Positions 17,408 through 25,663 of a stretch of DNA of 64,000 nucleotides are shown here, piece after piece. Below the pieces are notes generated by a model, which saw only the letters and a program-made list of their open reading frames with translations, did no database searches and was not told where the DNA came from. Source of the DNA: Bradyrhizobium ontarionense. Its GTDB lineage: Bacteria; Pseudomonadota; Alphaproteobacteria; Rhizobiales; Xanthobacteraceae. How positions within the stretch are numbered: the first letter of the stretch is position 1; the number at the start of each line of letters is the position of its first letter. The stretch spans positions 4,340,001 through 4,404,000 of the forward strand of contig NZ_CP088156.1 of the NCBI RefSeq assembly GCF_021088345.1, read 5' to 3'. Both the position numbers and the translations under genes were made by a program.

Positions 17408-19201
17408 TCAGGCCTCGCGATACCAGCTCGGCAACTGCCACAGATCGTTGTCCCAGCCCGACGAATGCGTCTGCAGCCCCTTGCGGATTCCGCTGACGCG
17501 CGGCCGGTTGAGCTCGGGAAGCACGTGATGATCCGAGCAGACGATGTCGTTGAGCCTGATGTAGAGCGCGGCGCGCTTGACCGGATCGAGCTCACGGGTC
17601 AGCTCGTTGTAGAGATCATCGTAGGTCTTGTTCTGCCAGCGCGAGATGTTGCGGCCCTGCCATTTGTTGGCCTTGCTGGCGGCCTCCCATGACACGTACT
17701 GGGTCATGAAGGCTTGCGGCTCGGGCGATGCCATCGTGATCATGAGCATTTCCATGTCGCAATAGAAGTGCGTGTAGGTGTCGGGGTTGGCGACGTCGCT
17801 GGAGAAGAACACCGAGCCCACCACCGACTTCAGCTCGAGCTCGATGCCGGCCTTCTGGCAGGCCTGCTTGATGATCGCCTGGTTCTTCTGCCGCGGCGCG
17901 TTGGTCGAGGTCTGGAACACGAGCTTGAGCGGCTTGCCGTCCTTCTCGCGAACGCCGCTCGCCCCCTTCTTCCAGCCGGCATTTTCGAGAATCTGGTTGG
18001 CCTTCTCGACATTGAACTCGAAGGTCACGTTCTTCGAACGGTAGCGCTCGGGATTGTTGACGCTGTTCGCGGTGGCGATGCCGCCGCGGCCATAGATGAA
18101 CTTCTGGATCGAGGCGCGGTCGATCAGCAAATTCATGGCCTCGCGCACTGCGGGATCCGAGAACAGCGGATGCCTGGTCTTGAGGCTCGACCGCTCGCCG
18201 TCGACCTCGACATTCGGATCGGTGGCATTGAGCAGGATGAATTCGAGATTCCCCGTCGGCACGATCTCGGCGACGCCGGTCCCGCCAGCCTCCAGCTTGA
18301 CCAGGATCTCGTCCTCGACCTGCAGATTCCAGGCGTAGTCATATTCGCCGGTCTGCAGCACCGCGCGCGCCGCCGACACCGCATCGCCGCCGCCCTTGAT
18401 CTCCAGGGTGTCGAAATGCGGCCGGTTGGGCACGTGATAGTCGGGATTGAGCTTCGCCGTGAGCATGTCGCCCGGCTTGAAGTCGACGAACAGATAGGCG
18501 CCGGTACCGACCGGCGCCAGGTTGTTCGGCGCCTCGCGGGACTTGGCTCCGATGTAATCGGAGAACAGATGCTTCGGAATGATCCCGCCGCGCGCGCCGA
18601 CGAACGGCGTGAACCACAGCGGCGTCGGCTGCCCGAACACCAGCCGCACGGTGTGGTCGTCGATCCGCTCGATCGTCTTGATGTCCTTGTAGTCGCCAAT
18701 GGTGACCGCGGACGTCTCGGGATGGGTGGCGTACTGCCAGTTGAAGATGACGTCGTCGGCCGTGAACGGCCGGCCGTCGTGCCACTTCACGCTCGGCTTG
18801 AGCTTCCAGACGACAGAGGTGCCGTCGGCCGCGACGGTGCCGTTGGCCACGCTGGGAATTTCAGCGGCGAGCACCGGCACCAGATTGCCGTCGGCATCCC
18901 ACCCGGCGAGCGGCTCGTAGAAGGCGCGCGCCGCCTCCTGATCCTTGAGGCCGATGGCGAAATGCGGATTGAGCAGCGTCGGCGCCTGCCACAGCAGGAT
19001 CTTCAGCGGCCCACCGCCACCCGCCTTGGTCGGCTTGTAGGGAAACGCCTGCGCCGCCATGGCGACGCCGGCATGCGCCAGCATCATTCCGGCCAGCGGT
19101 GCCGTCAGTCCGACGGCGAGCATCCGCTGCACGAAATCGCGGCGCGACAGCCGCCCTTCCTTGACCGCAGCGACGTCGCGGCGCAGGTCCTGTTCGTCCA
19201 T
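17408..19201 (-). CDS. peptide ABC transporter substrate-binding protein 2 (SBP_bac_5)
   Basis: 597-residue paralogue of the preceding entry and first gene of the operon. It has its own Tat signal, LSRRDFVQR then a hydrophobic core ending AMAAQ. The ATG at 19201 is chosen because GGAG is 8 bases upstream; the TTG at 19207 is too near that site. Using it makes the two paralogues exactly equal in length. Two binding proteins feeding one permease usually widen substrate range. Similarity is spread along the whole length, pointing to an old tandem duplication. Confidence 0.92.
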   Translation of the reverse strand: MDEQDLRRDVAAVKEGRLSRRDFVQRMLAVGLTAPLAGMMLAHAGVAMAAQAFPYKPTKAGGGGPLKILLWQAPTLLNPHFAIGLKDQEAARAFYEPLAGWDADGNLVPVLAAEIPSVANGTVAADGTSVVWKLKPSVKWHDGRPFTADDVIFNWQYATHPETSAVTIGDYKDIKTIERIDDHTVRLVFGQPTPLWFTPFVGARGGIIPKHLFSDYIGAKSREAPNNLAPVGTGAYLFVDFKPGDMLTAKLNPDYHVPNRPHFDTLEIKGGGDAVSAARAVLQTGEYDYAWNLQVEDEILVKLEAGGTGVAEIVPTGNLEFILLNATDPNVEVDGERSSLKTRHPLFSDPAVREAMNLLIDRASIQKFIYGRGGIATANSVNNPERYRSKNVTFEFNVEKANQILENAGWKKGASGVREKDGKPLKLVFQTSTNAPRQKNQAIIKQACQKAGIELELKSVVGSVFFSSDVANPDTYTHFYCDMEMLMITMASPEPQAFMTQYVSWEAASKANKWQGRNISRWQNKTYDDLYNELTRELDPVKRAALYIRLNDIVCSDHHVLPELNRPRVSGIRKGLQTHSSGWDNDLWQLPSWYREA

Positions 19202-19374
19202 ATTCAAGTCTCCAATTTACCGGCAATGCTACGGCGCGGATCCTCTCCGAATCGTAACGCCGCGCGAGCGGATCGCAGCTGACCGAAGCCGAAGGCAGGA
19301 TCCGGGCCAGTCCGATGCGATCGTTCCCATGCGATCGTAGAGGCACGATCGCTGGTCCGCCTAGCGGCGGAGCG

Positions 19375-19632
19375 TCACGGTTGGCGCTTCTGCTTGCGAA
19401 AGCGGACGCTCTTGCCGTCGGGCATCCGGGTCGCGACATAGCCGGCGGCCAGGCAGGCCTCGCGCTGCGGCATCTTCTCCTGCGGGCTCCGCAGGCTGTC
19501 CCACCACGAGGCACGCTGCGCCGCGCGTGGCAGGCTGTCGCCGAGCAACTCCTCGATCTCCTCGTAACTGAGCACCAGCTCGGCACGGGTCTGCCGCTCG
19601 AGATAGTCTCGGAGCGCATCATAGTCCGGCAA
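19375..19632 (-). CDS. small DUF7662-like protein
   Basis: 85-residue soluble protein that resembles the DUF7662 domain: an N-terminal helix YDALRDYLERQ, then LVLSYEEIEELLGDSLPRAA, a WW pair (ASWWDS) and a C-terminal strand ending VRFRKQ. That domain is also found fused to nuclease-like proteins, but here it stands alone. Function unknown. It lies upstream of the peptide operon on the same strand, 173 bases from it. Confidence 0.7.
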   Translation of the reverse strand: MPDYDALRDYLERQTRAELVLSYEEIEELLGDSLPRAAQRASWWDSLRSPQEKMPQREACLAAGYVATRMPDGKSVRFRKQKRQP

Positions 19633-19767
19633 GTCTCAACTCCATCGTAGCATCCACGGCGCGGCATCCTTGGCGGCACACGCCCCGCCGCCTCTACGAC
19701 GCCAAGTACGACGCCAAGGCGGCCGGCCGCAACCGCTGCGCCACCGCCGCCGGACAAACGTCGTCGG

Positions 19768-19798
19768 TGGCGGCGTCACTGGCGGCATGACGCCGCCA
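19768..19798 (-). terminator. GC-rich hairpin downstream of galU
   Basis: Perfect 11-bp stem TGGCGGCGTCA / TGACGCCGCCA with a 9-base loop, starting 14 bases after the galU stop on the minus strand. No T run follows, so it is either a U-less terminator or a 3'-end stabilising structure. Confidence 0.5.
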
Positions 19799-19811
19799 GC
19801 CGCGGCGGGCT

Positions 19812-20693
19812 TCAGCTCTTGCCGTCGAGGTATTTCTTCATGTCGGCACGCAGGCCGTCGCGCAGATCGGCCCGCGCCATGGCGAAGGCGATGTTGGCGC
19901 GCAGGAAGCCCGACTTCGAGCCGCAATCATGCCGCTCGCCGTCGAAGTCCACGCCGTAGAATTTCTGCGTCTTCGACAGCCCGATCATCGCGTCGGTGAG
20001 CTGGATCTCGCCGCCGGCGCCGCGCTCCTGCGTCGCCAGGATCTGGAAGATCTCCGGCTGCAGGATGTAGCGCCCGGTGATCGAGAAGTTCGACGGGGCG
20101 GTGCCCTGGGCCGGCTTTTCGACCATGCCGTCGACCTCGAACATCTTGCCATCGCGCTTGCCGACGCCGCAGATGCCGTATTGATGGGTCTGGTCGGCCG
20201 GCACCTCCTGCACCGCGAGCACGTTGCTCTTCTCGGGCAGCTCATTGGCTGCCGCGATCATCTGCGCCAGACAGCCCGGCGTGTTCAGCACGAGCTCGTC
20301 CGGCAGCACCACGGCGAACGGGTCGTCGCCGATGATGTCGCGCGCGCACCACACCGCATGACCGAGGCCGAGCGGGGCCTGCTGGCGGGTGAAGCTGACC
20401 GCGCCGGCCTCCGGCTGGTCGCGCGCCAGGATCTCCATCTCGGTCTTCTTGCCGCGCGCCGCGAGCGTCGCGTCGAGCTCATACATGCGGTCGAAATGAT
20501 CCTCGATCGCCGTCTTGTTGCGGCCGGTCACGAACACGAAATGCTCGATCCCCGCTTCCCTGGCTTCGTCGAAGACATACTGGATGAGCGGTCTGTCGAC
20601 GATCGTCAGCATCTCCTTCGGCATCGCCTTGGTGGCGGGAAGGACGCGGGTGCCGAGACCGGCGACCGGAAATACGGCTTTGCGGATCTTCAT
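19812..20693 (-). CDS. galU: UTP-glucose-1-phosphate uridylyltransferase
   Basis: 293-residue nucleotidyltransferase that makes UDP-glucose from UTP and glucose-1-phosphate for polysaccharide, LPS and glucan synthesis. It has the N-terminal nucleotide-binding motif AGLGTRVLPATKAMPKEM, the IVDRPLIQYV block, and VVLPDELVLN. Length is normal. No good ribosome site precedes the ATG. It is divergent from a lytic transglycosylase. Confidence 0.96.
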   Translation of the reverse strand: MKIRKAVFPVAGLGTRVLPATKAMPKEMLTIVDRPLIQYVFDEAREAGIEHFVFVTGRNKTAIEDHFDRMYELDATLAARGKKTEMEILARDQPEAGAVSFTRQQAPLGLGHAVWCARDIIGDDPFAVVLPDELVLNTPGCLAQMIAAANELPEKSNVLAVQEVPADQTHQYGICGVGKRDGKMFEVDGMVEKPAQGTAPSNFSITGRYILQPEIFQILATQERGAGGEIQLTDAMIGLSKTQKFYGVDFDGERHDCGSKSGFLRANIAFAMARADLRDGLRADMKKYLDGKS

Positions 20694-20847
20694 GGGGGAT
20701 GACTAAACCTTGTGACGATATGAATGCGAAATCGATCGCATGTTGGTAGCTGTTTTGCAGCCGAGAACAAAGGCGGATGTTGGTCCGGTGTTCCGTTTGA
20801 CCGCGAGCGAAAGGTCAAAATTTCAGCCTGTGAATTGATTAACCTTG

Positions 20848-20862
20848 TTAATCTCCTGTTAA
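20848..20862 (+). promoter_or_regulatory. CtrA-box-like site TTAA-N7-TTAA
   Basis: The sequence TTAA-TCTCCTG-TTAA matches the full alphaproteobacterial CtrA consensus spacing. It overlaps a perfect 7-bp inverted repeat GATTAAC - CTT - GTTAATC at 20837-20853. It lies 41 bases upstream of the lytic transglycosylase start, and 155 bases from the galU start in the other direction. Confidence 0.5.
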
Positions 20863-20902
20863 GCAGCAGCACGCCTCCTGGAGGCTGAGTTTCCCCCGCT
20901 GG

Positions 20903-22300
20903 ATGGATCGACAGATGGCAGAACGGGCCGATTTCACCAGAGTCCTCACGGCCGCCGCGCTGGCGGCGACGCTGGCGGTGGTGTCGGGTTCCGCTTCGGC
21001 ACAGTCGGGCGGCGGGCCGTTGAATTTTCTCGACGGCCTGTTCACGAACTCCCTGAACAAGACAGACCCCGGGCCGGCCCCGCCAGCGCAGGCTCCGGGA
21101 GGGCCGCAGCCCTGGAGCGGCGAAGACGGTGCCTCGGGCCACCCGCTGATGACGGCGGCTGCGATCCGCGATGCTGCCGCCAATTTCGACGGCTGCGTCG
21201 CCGGGATGTGGCCAGATGCCGCACGCCGCAACATCACGCAGGACAATTTCCAGCGCTTCACCGCCGGCCTCGCGCCGGACCTGCGCATCATGGACCTGCT
21301 CGACGCCCAGCCCGAATTCACCAAGGCGATCTGGGATTATCTCGACATCCTCGTGAACGACAACCGGCTGGCCAAAGGCCGCGAGGTGCTGGCGAAGTAT
21401 AAGGCGCAGTTCGATGCGACCGAGCGGGCCTACGGCGTCGACCGCTACATCATCGCCGCGATCTGGGGCATCGAGTCCAACTACTCGACCCAGATCGGCG
21501 ACCGCAGCGTGCTGCAGTCGACCGCGACGCTCGCCTGCGTCGGCCGCCGGCAAGCCTATTTCAAGGATGAGTTCCTGTCGGCGCTGGAGATCCTGAACCG
21601 CGGCGACCTGCGGCCGGAGCAGTTGCGCGGCTCCTGGGCGGGCGCATTCGGACCCACCCAGTTCATGCCGACGGCGTTCAAACGCTTTGCCGTCGACGCC
21701 GATGGCGACGGCCGCCGCGACGTCGTCGACAATCCGGCCGACCTGATCGCTTCGACCGCCAACAACCTGAAGAAGGACGGCTGGCAGAGCGGTCAGAGCT
21801 GGGGCTACGAGGTCGCGCTGCCGCAAGGCTTCAACTACATGCTTGCCGACCGCGCCAAGAGCATGACCGTCGGCCAATGGGAACAGCTCGGGCTGAAGCG
21901 GGCCAACGGCCAGCCGTTCCCGGCCACGACCGAGAAGGCCTATCTGCTGGCGCCCGCGGGCGCGCAGGGGCCCGGCTTCCTGATGCTGCAGAATTTCCGC
22001 GTCATCATGAAATACAATCCCGCCGAGGCCTATGCGCTCGCGATCGGGCATTTCGCCGACCGGCTGCGCGGCGCGCCGCCCTTCGTCCAGGCCTGGCCGC
22101 GCGAGGAACGCACCCTGTCCCGGGCCGAGCGGCTGGAACTCCAGCAGCTGCTGGCCCAGCGCGGATTTTACCGCGGAACGCCGGACGGCCAGTTCGGCGG
22201 CCAGACCCGGGAGGCGCTGCGGAGCTTCCAGGCCTCGATCGGGGCGCCGGCGGACGGTTTTGCCACCGCCGACGTGCTGGAGCGGCTGCGCGGCCGTTGA
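20903..22300 (+). CDS. lytic murein transglycosylase (MltB type) with peptidoglycan-binding domain
   Basis: 465-residue exported enzyme that cleaves the MurNAc-GlcNAc bond of peptidoglycan with formation of an anhydro product. It has a signal peptide ending ASAQ (about residue 34), an SLT-type MltB domain (about 80-385) with the catalytic Glu191 in IWGIESNYSTQIG, the family block GAFGPTQFMPTAFKRFAVD, and a C-terminal peptidoglycan-binding domain (about 400-462, LQQLLAQRGFYRGTPDG). A second ATG at 20915 is possible. A CtrA-like box just upstream suggests cell-cycle control. Confidence 0.93.
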   Translation: MDRQMAERADFTRVLTAAALAATLAVVSGSASAQSGGGPLNFLDGLFTNSLNKTDPGPAPPAQAPGGPQPWSGEDGASGHPLMTAAAIRDAAANFDGCVAGMWPDAARRNITQDNFQRFTAGLAPDLRIMDLLDAQPEFTKAIWDYLDILVNDNRLAKGREVLAKYKAQFDATERAYGVDRYIIAAIWGIESNYSTQIGDRSVLQSTATLACVGRRQAYFKDEFLSALEILNRGDLRPEQLRGSWAGAFGPTQFMPTAFKRFAVDADGDGRRDVVDNPADLIASTANNLKKDGWQSGQSWGYEVALPQGFNYMLADRAKSMTVGQWEQLGLKRANGQPFPATTEKAYLLAPAGAQGPGFLMLQNFRVIMKYNPAEAYALAIGHFADRLRGAPPFVQAWPREERTLSRAERLELQQLLAQRGFYRGTPDGQFGGQTREALRSFQASIGAPADGFATADVLERLRGR

Positions 22301-22453
22301 CGGCAGGCATTCCGCCTCTCTGGTCGCCTTTTACTGGTAACCTTTTGGGCCGAATACCGACCCGCATTAACACCATCTGGTGAATGCCTGTTTGCGGCCT
22401 GATTCGGGTCCTATTATATGGGCTGTCACGATTTCGCCGCGCGACGGGTGCGC

Positions 22454-24211
22454 ATGTCAAAGCTGAAGTCTTTCCTCAAGCTGTTGAACGAGCCCGGCCC
22501 GCTGGTCGTGCTGGCGGTCGTCATCGCCATGCTCGTCGGCATTGCCGGCCCTGCCTCGGCCCAGTTCTTCAATTTCAACCCGTTCGCCTCGCCCCGTCCG
22601 GTCCCCCGCGGTGGTGGCGGCGGCTGGTTCGGCAACGACTTCTTCACTCCGTTCCAGCCGCAGCAGCCGAGGAAGGTCACCCAGGACTACTCCAAGGCGC
22701 CACCGCCGGAGAAGCGCGACAACGCCCCGGACCGCTATGTGCTGGTGCTGGGCGACGGCATGGCCGACTGGCTCGCCTACGGCCTGGAGGACGCCTATGC
22801 CGAGCAGCCCGACATGGGCGTGACTCGCAAGATCAAGACGAATTCGGGCCTGATCAAATACCAGCCGAAGGGCGAGCCGGCCGACTGGGCCGCCGCCGCC
22901 AAGGGCATCCTGGCGGCCGAGCGGGCCGACGCGATCGTGATCATGCTCGGGCTCAATGACCGCCTCTCGATCCGCGAGCCCGTCGTGGAGAAGACCGACA
23001 AGCCCGACGACAAGAAGTTGGACAAGACCAAGAAGGATGCCAAGGCCAAGCCTGGTGAGAGCAAGCCTGGTGAGGCCAAGCCCAATGACGCCAAGACTGG
23101 CGACACCAAGTCCGGCGATGCCAAGCCGGACGCAGCCGCCAAGGCCGACGACAAGCCTGTCGACAGCGAGTTGCCGCAGGACGAGGCCGACAACGATACG
23201 CCCGCGGTGGCGGCGCCGGAAAAGACCGCACGCTCGCCCAACGGCCTGTATGAATTCCGCGACGAACGCTGGGTCGAGCTCTACACCAAGAAGATCGAGG
23301 AGATGATCGCGGTCGCCAAGAGCAAGGGCGTACCGGTGCTCTGGGTCGGCCTGCCGGCGGTCCGCGGTCCGAAGGGCACGGCCGACACGCTGTTCCTGGA
23401 TTCGTTGTATCGCGACGCCGCCGGCAAGGCCGGCATCACCTATGTCGATGTCTGGGACGGGTTCGTCGACGAAACGGGCCGCTTCCTGCAGAAGGGCCCG
23501 GACTTCGAGGGCCAGATCCGCCAATTGCGCTCCTATGACGGCGTCTATTTTACCAAGCCCGGCGCCCGAAAGCTGGCGCATTACGCCGAACGCGAGATCA
23601 ACCGGCTGCTCGCGGCCCGCTCATCGCCGCTCGAGCTGCCGAGCGAGCCGGCGACGCCGGACGCCAATGCCGTGCCGGGCCAACCGGCGCCGCGCCCGGT
23701 CGCCGGCCCGATTCTGCCGCTCGTCGCCTCATCGGTCGGCACCGATCAGCTGCTCGGCGGCCCCGGCTCGCGACCCGCGGCCGTCGACGCGCTGGCGGCA
23801 CGGACGCTGGTCAAGGGCGAGGCGCTGAGCCCGCCGGCCGGCCGCGCCGACGATTTCATGTGGCCGCGCCGCGAAGTCGGCCGGGAACAAGCCAAGGAAC
23901 CACCGAAGGAGCTCACCAAGCCCGATGCCCCGATGGCGGCCACGTCGCCGGCCGAGAGTGCACCGGCGGCACAGCTCCCGGCCCAGCAGAGACCGAAGCG
24001 GTTGACGGCGCCTGGCCAGGTGCCGCCCGCCCAGGCCCAACAGCCGAACCAGGCCGGTCAGGGCGTCCGCGAGTTCTTCGGCCTCGGTGCGCCTCAACAG
24101 CAGCAACCACAGCCTTCGAAGCCGCCCGCCGCGCGCAATCCAAACGCGCCGCCGCGGCCGCCTGGAGCCGTCGGCCGGGCGGCGGCAGTGCTGGACGCGC
24201 CGGCGCGCTGA
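22454..24211 (+). CDS. DUF459 (SGNH-fold) envelope protein with substituted catalytic residues
   Basis: 585 residues. A hydrophobic segment (about 17-37, ending ASAQ) directs export. The DUF459 SGNH-hydrolase-like domain spans about 93-385, interrupted by a Lys/Pro/Asp-rich low-complexity insert (about 178-255, repeats of KPGE/KPND/KTGD). The tail from 390 is Pro/Gln/Ala-rich and disordered. Block I reads GDGMAD (residues 100-105), so the nucleophile Ser position is Gly102. Block III GLND is kept. Block V reads DGVYFT, with Tyr365 where DGVHFT-type members have the catalytic His. It is probably not a hydrolase. It follows the lytic transglycosylase on the same strand and may act on the cell wall as a binding protein. 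Confidence 0.85.
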   Translation: MSKLKSFLKLLNEPGPLVVLAVVIAMLVGIAGPASAQFFNFNPFASPRPVPRGGGGGWFGNDFFTPFQPQQPRKVTQDYSKAPPPEKRDNAPDRYVLVLGDGMADWLAYGLEDAYAEQPDMGVTRKIKTNSGLIKYQPKGEPADWAAAAKGILAAERADAIVIMLGLNDRLSIREPVVEKTDKPDDKKLDKTKKDAKAKPGESKPGEAKPNDAKTGDTKSGDAKPDAAAKADDKPVDSELPQDEADNDTPAVAAPEKTARSPNGLYEFRDERWVELYTKKIEEMIAVAKSKGVPVLWVGLPAVRGPKGTADTLFLDSLYRDAAGKAGITYVDVWDGFVDETGRFLQKGPDFEGQIRQLRSYDGVYFTKPGARKLAHYAEREINRLLAARSSPLELPSEPATPDANAVPGQPAPRPVAGPILPLVASSVGTDQLLGGPGSRPAAVDALAARTLVKGEALSPPAGRADDFMWPRREVGREQAKEPPKELTKPDAPMAATSPAESAPAAQLPAQQRPKRLTAPGQVPPAQAQQPNQAGQGVREFFGLGAPQQQQPQPSKPPAARNPNAPPRPPGAVGRAAAVLDAPAR

Positions 24212-24291
24212 TCTCCGGAGCGGTCGGTCTGGAAAGCGCAGCACATCGAGCAGCGAACGTTCGTCGCCCGGACGAAACGCAGCCAATAAAT

Positions 24292-24331
24292 AAATCGGCC
24301 CGCATTCGAGATCGAATGCGGGCCGATTTTT
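24292..24331. terminator. bidirectional intrinsic terminator
   Basis: An 18-bp perfect inverted repeat (AAATCGGCCCGCATTCGA and its complement, separated by GA) followed by T residues on the plus strand. On the minus strand it is followed by a T-rich stretch. It lies between the convergent DUF459 and CsbD genes and can stop transcripts from both sides. Confidence 0.9.
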
Positions 24332-24368
24332 CATTCCGTCGTCAGTCGTTCGACTCGGTGCTTCGAAC

Positions 24369-24740
24369 TCAGTAACGCCAGCGCTGCGGCTGCGGCCGGC
24401 TCGGCTGGCGCGTCATGATCATCGCCAACAGGAAGCCGATGCCACCGGCGACCAGCAGCGCGCCCATCGGGTTGTCCTGGACGCGCTTGGTCAGAGCCTG
24501 GGTGCCGTCACGCAGCGTGTCAGTGCCGTTACCGAACGTGTCCTTGGCGTAATCCATTGCGGCATCGCCGGCGTCGCGTGCGGCATCCTTGGCCTGGCCG
24601 TAGAGGTTCTGCACCACGCCAGCGGCCTCGCGGGCGCGCCCCGATGCCTGCGTGCTCTTGTCGCCCAGCATTTCGCCGACGCCGCCCTCGACCTTGCCTG
24701 CGACATCCTTGGCCGTACCTGTCAGCCGATCCTGATCCAT
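24369..24740 (-). CDS. CsbD family stress protein with C-terminal membrane anchor
   Basis: 123 residues. The N-terminal half is CsbD-like (MDQDRLTGTAKDVAGKVEGG, Gly/Ala/Lys-rich helices, a general-stress family of unknown mechanism). The C-terminal part has an ElaB/DUF883-like glycine-rich membrane helix, MGALLVAGGIGFLLAMIM, and a short basic tail. Such proteins are usually induced by stress. GGAG 7 bases upstream supports the start. Confidence 0.88.
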   Translation of the reverse strand: MDQDRLTGTAKDVAGKVEGGVGEMLGDKSTQASGRAREAAGVVQNLYGQAKDAARDAGDAAMDYAKDTFGNGTDTLRDGTQALTKRVQDNPMGALLVAGGIGFLLAMIMTRQPSRPQPQRWRY

Positions 24741-24815
24741 TACCGCTCTCCTTGTCCTGCACTCAGCGGGATTGCTGTCGAACTAACCGGTTGGGGCGGA
24801 GACGGTTCCGAACGC

Positions 24816-25550
24816 CTATAAAATCAGCCCGCCATCGACCACGATGGTCTGGCCGATGATGTAGGACGACAGCGACGAGGCGAGGAACAGGGCCGCGCCA
24901 GCCATGTCTTGCGGCGTACCCAGCCGCTTCAGCGGAATGCGCTGCAGAGCACCCGCGAGACGTTTTGGATTCGCCGTCGTCACCCTGGTCATCTTGGTGT
25001 CGACAAGACCAGGCGCGATGCCGTTGACGCGGATGCCGTCCTCGGCCCATGCCTCGGCCAAAGTCCGGGTCAGGCCGACCGCACCGGTCTTCGACGCGTT
25101 GTAGGCCGGATTACCCATCGTCGAATGATAGGCTGCCGTCGACGAGACGATGATCAGCGCGCCGTTCGCCTCGCGCAGCATGTCGTGAAACTTTGTCGCA
25201 CAGGCCATCAGGCTGATGAGATTGACCTCCAACACCTTGCGGAAGCCGTCCATCGCGAATTCGCCGCGCCGGTAGAGCACCGCGCCCTGCGCCAGCACGA
25301 GCACATCGAGCCGATCCAAGCGCGGCGCGAACGCCTCGATCGCGCTGCTGTCGCTCACGTCGAGCTGATGATAGTCCAGGCCTGCGAGATCGGAACCGTC
25401 GTCTGCAACATAATCAGCCGCGCTGGCCCGCGTGCCGCAGACAGCAACACGAGCGCCCTGCGTCCGAAACGCCTGTGCGATACCGTTGCCGATGCCACTG
25501 GAGCCGCCGATCACCAGCACCTGCCGCCCCGAGAAGTCGAGCGCGTTCAT
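24816..25550 (-). CDS. short-chain dehydrogenase/reductase
   Basis: 245-residue NAD(P)-dependent SDR. The cofactor motif is GGSSGIGNGIA near residue 15. The catalytic set is visible as IVSSTAAY and YNASK, and the C-terminus ends IGQTIVVDGG as in FabG-like classical SDRs. The substrate cannot be told from sequence. The ATG at 25550 starts the family-like part; the longer reading to 25616 adds a non-conserved segment. No cofactor Arg or Asp choice is clear, so NAD versus NADP is left open. Confidence 0.9.
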   Translation of the reverse strand: MNALDFSGRQVLVIGGSSGIGNGIAQAFRTQGARVAVCGTRASAADYVADDGSDLAGLDYHQLDVSDSSAIEAFAPRLDRLDVLVLAQGAVLYRRGEFAMDGFRKVLEVNLISLMACATKFHDMLREANGALIIVSSTAAYHSTMGNPAYNASKTGAVGLTRTLAEAWAEDGIRVNGIAPGLVDTKMTRVTTANPKRLAGALQRIPLKRLGTPQDMAGAALFLASSLSSYIIGQTIVVDGGLIL

Positions 25551-25663
25551 CTCCCCTGCCCCGCCATTTGTTGTCGGTAGGCTCTCCTCAGTGAGCGGCA
25601 GCGCCGGGACTGTCAACGGCGTTCAAGAATGTGGCATCGACGTCGTGAGCCACATCCGAGGTT

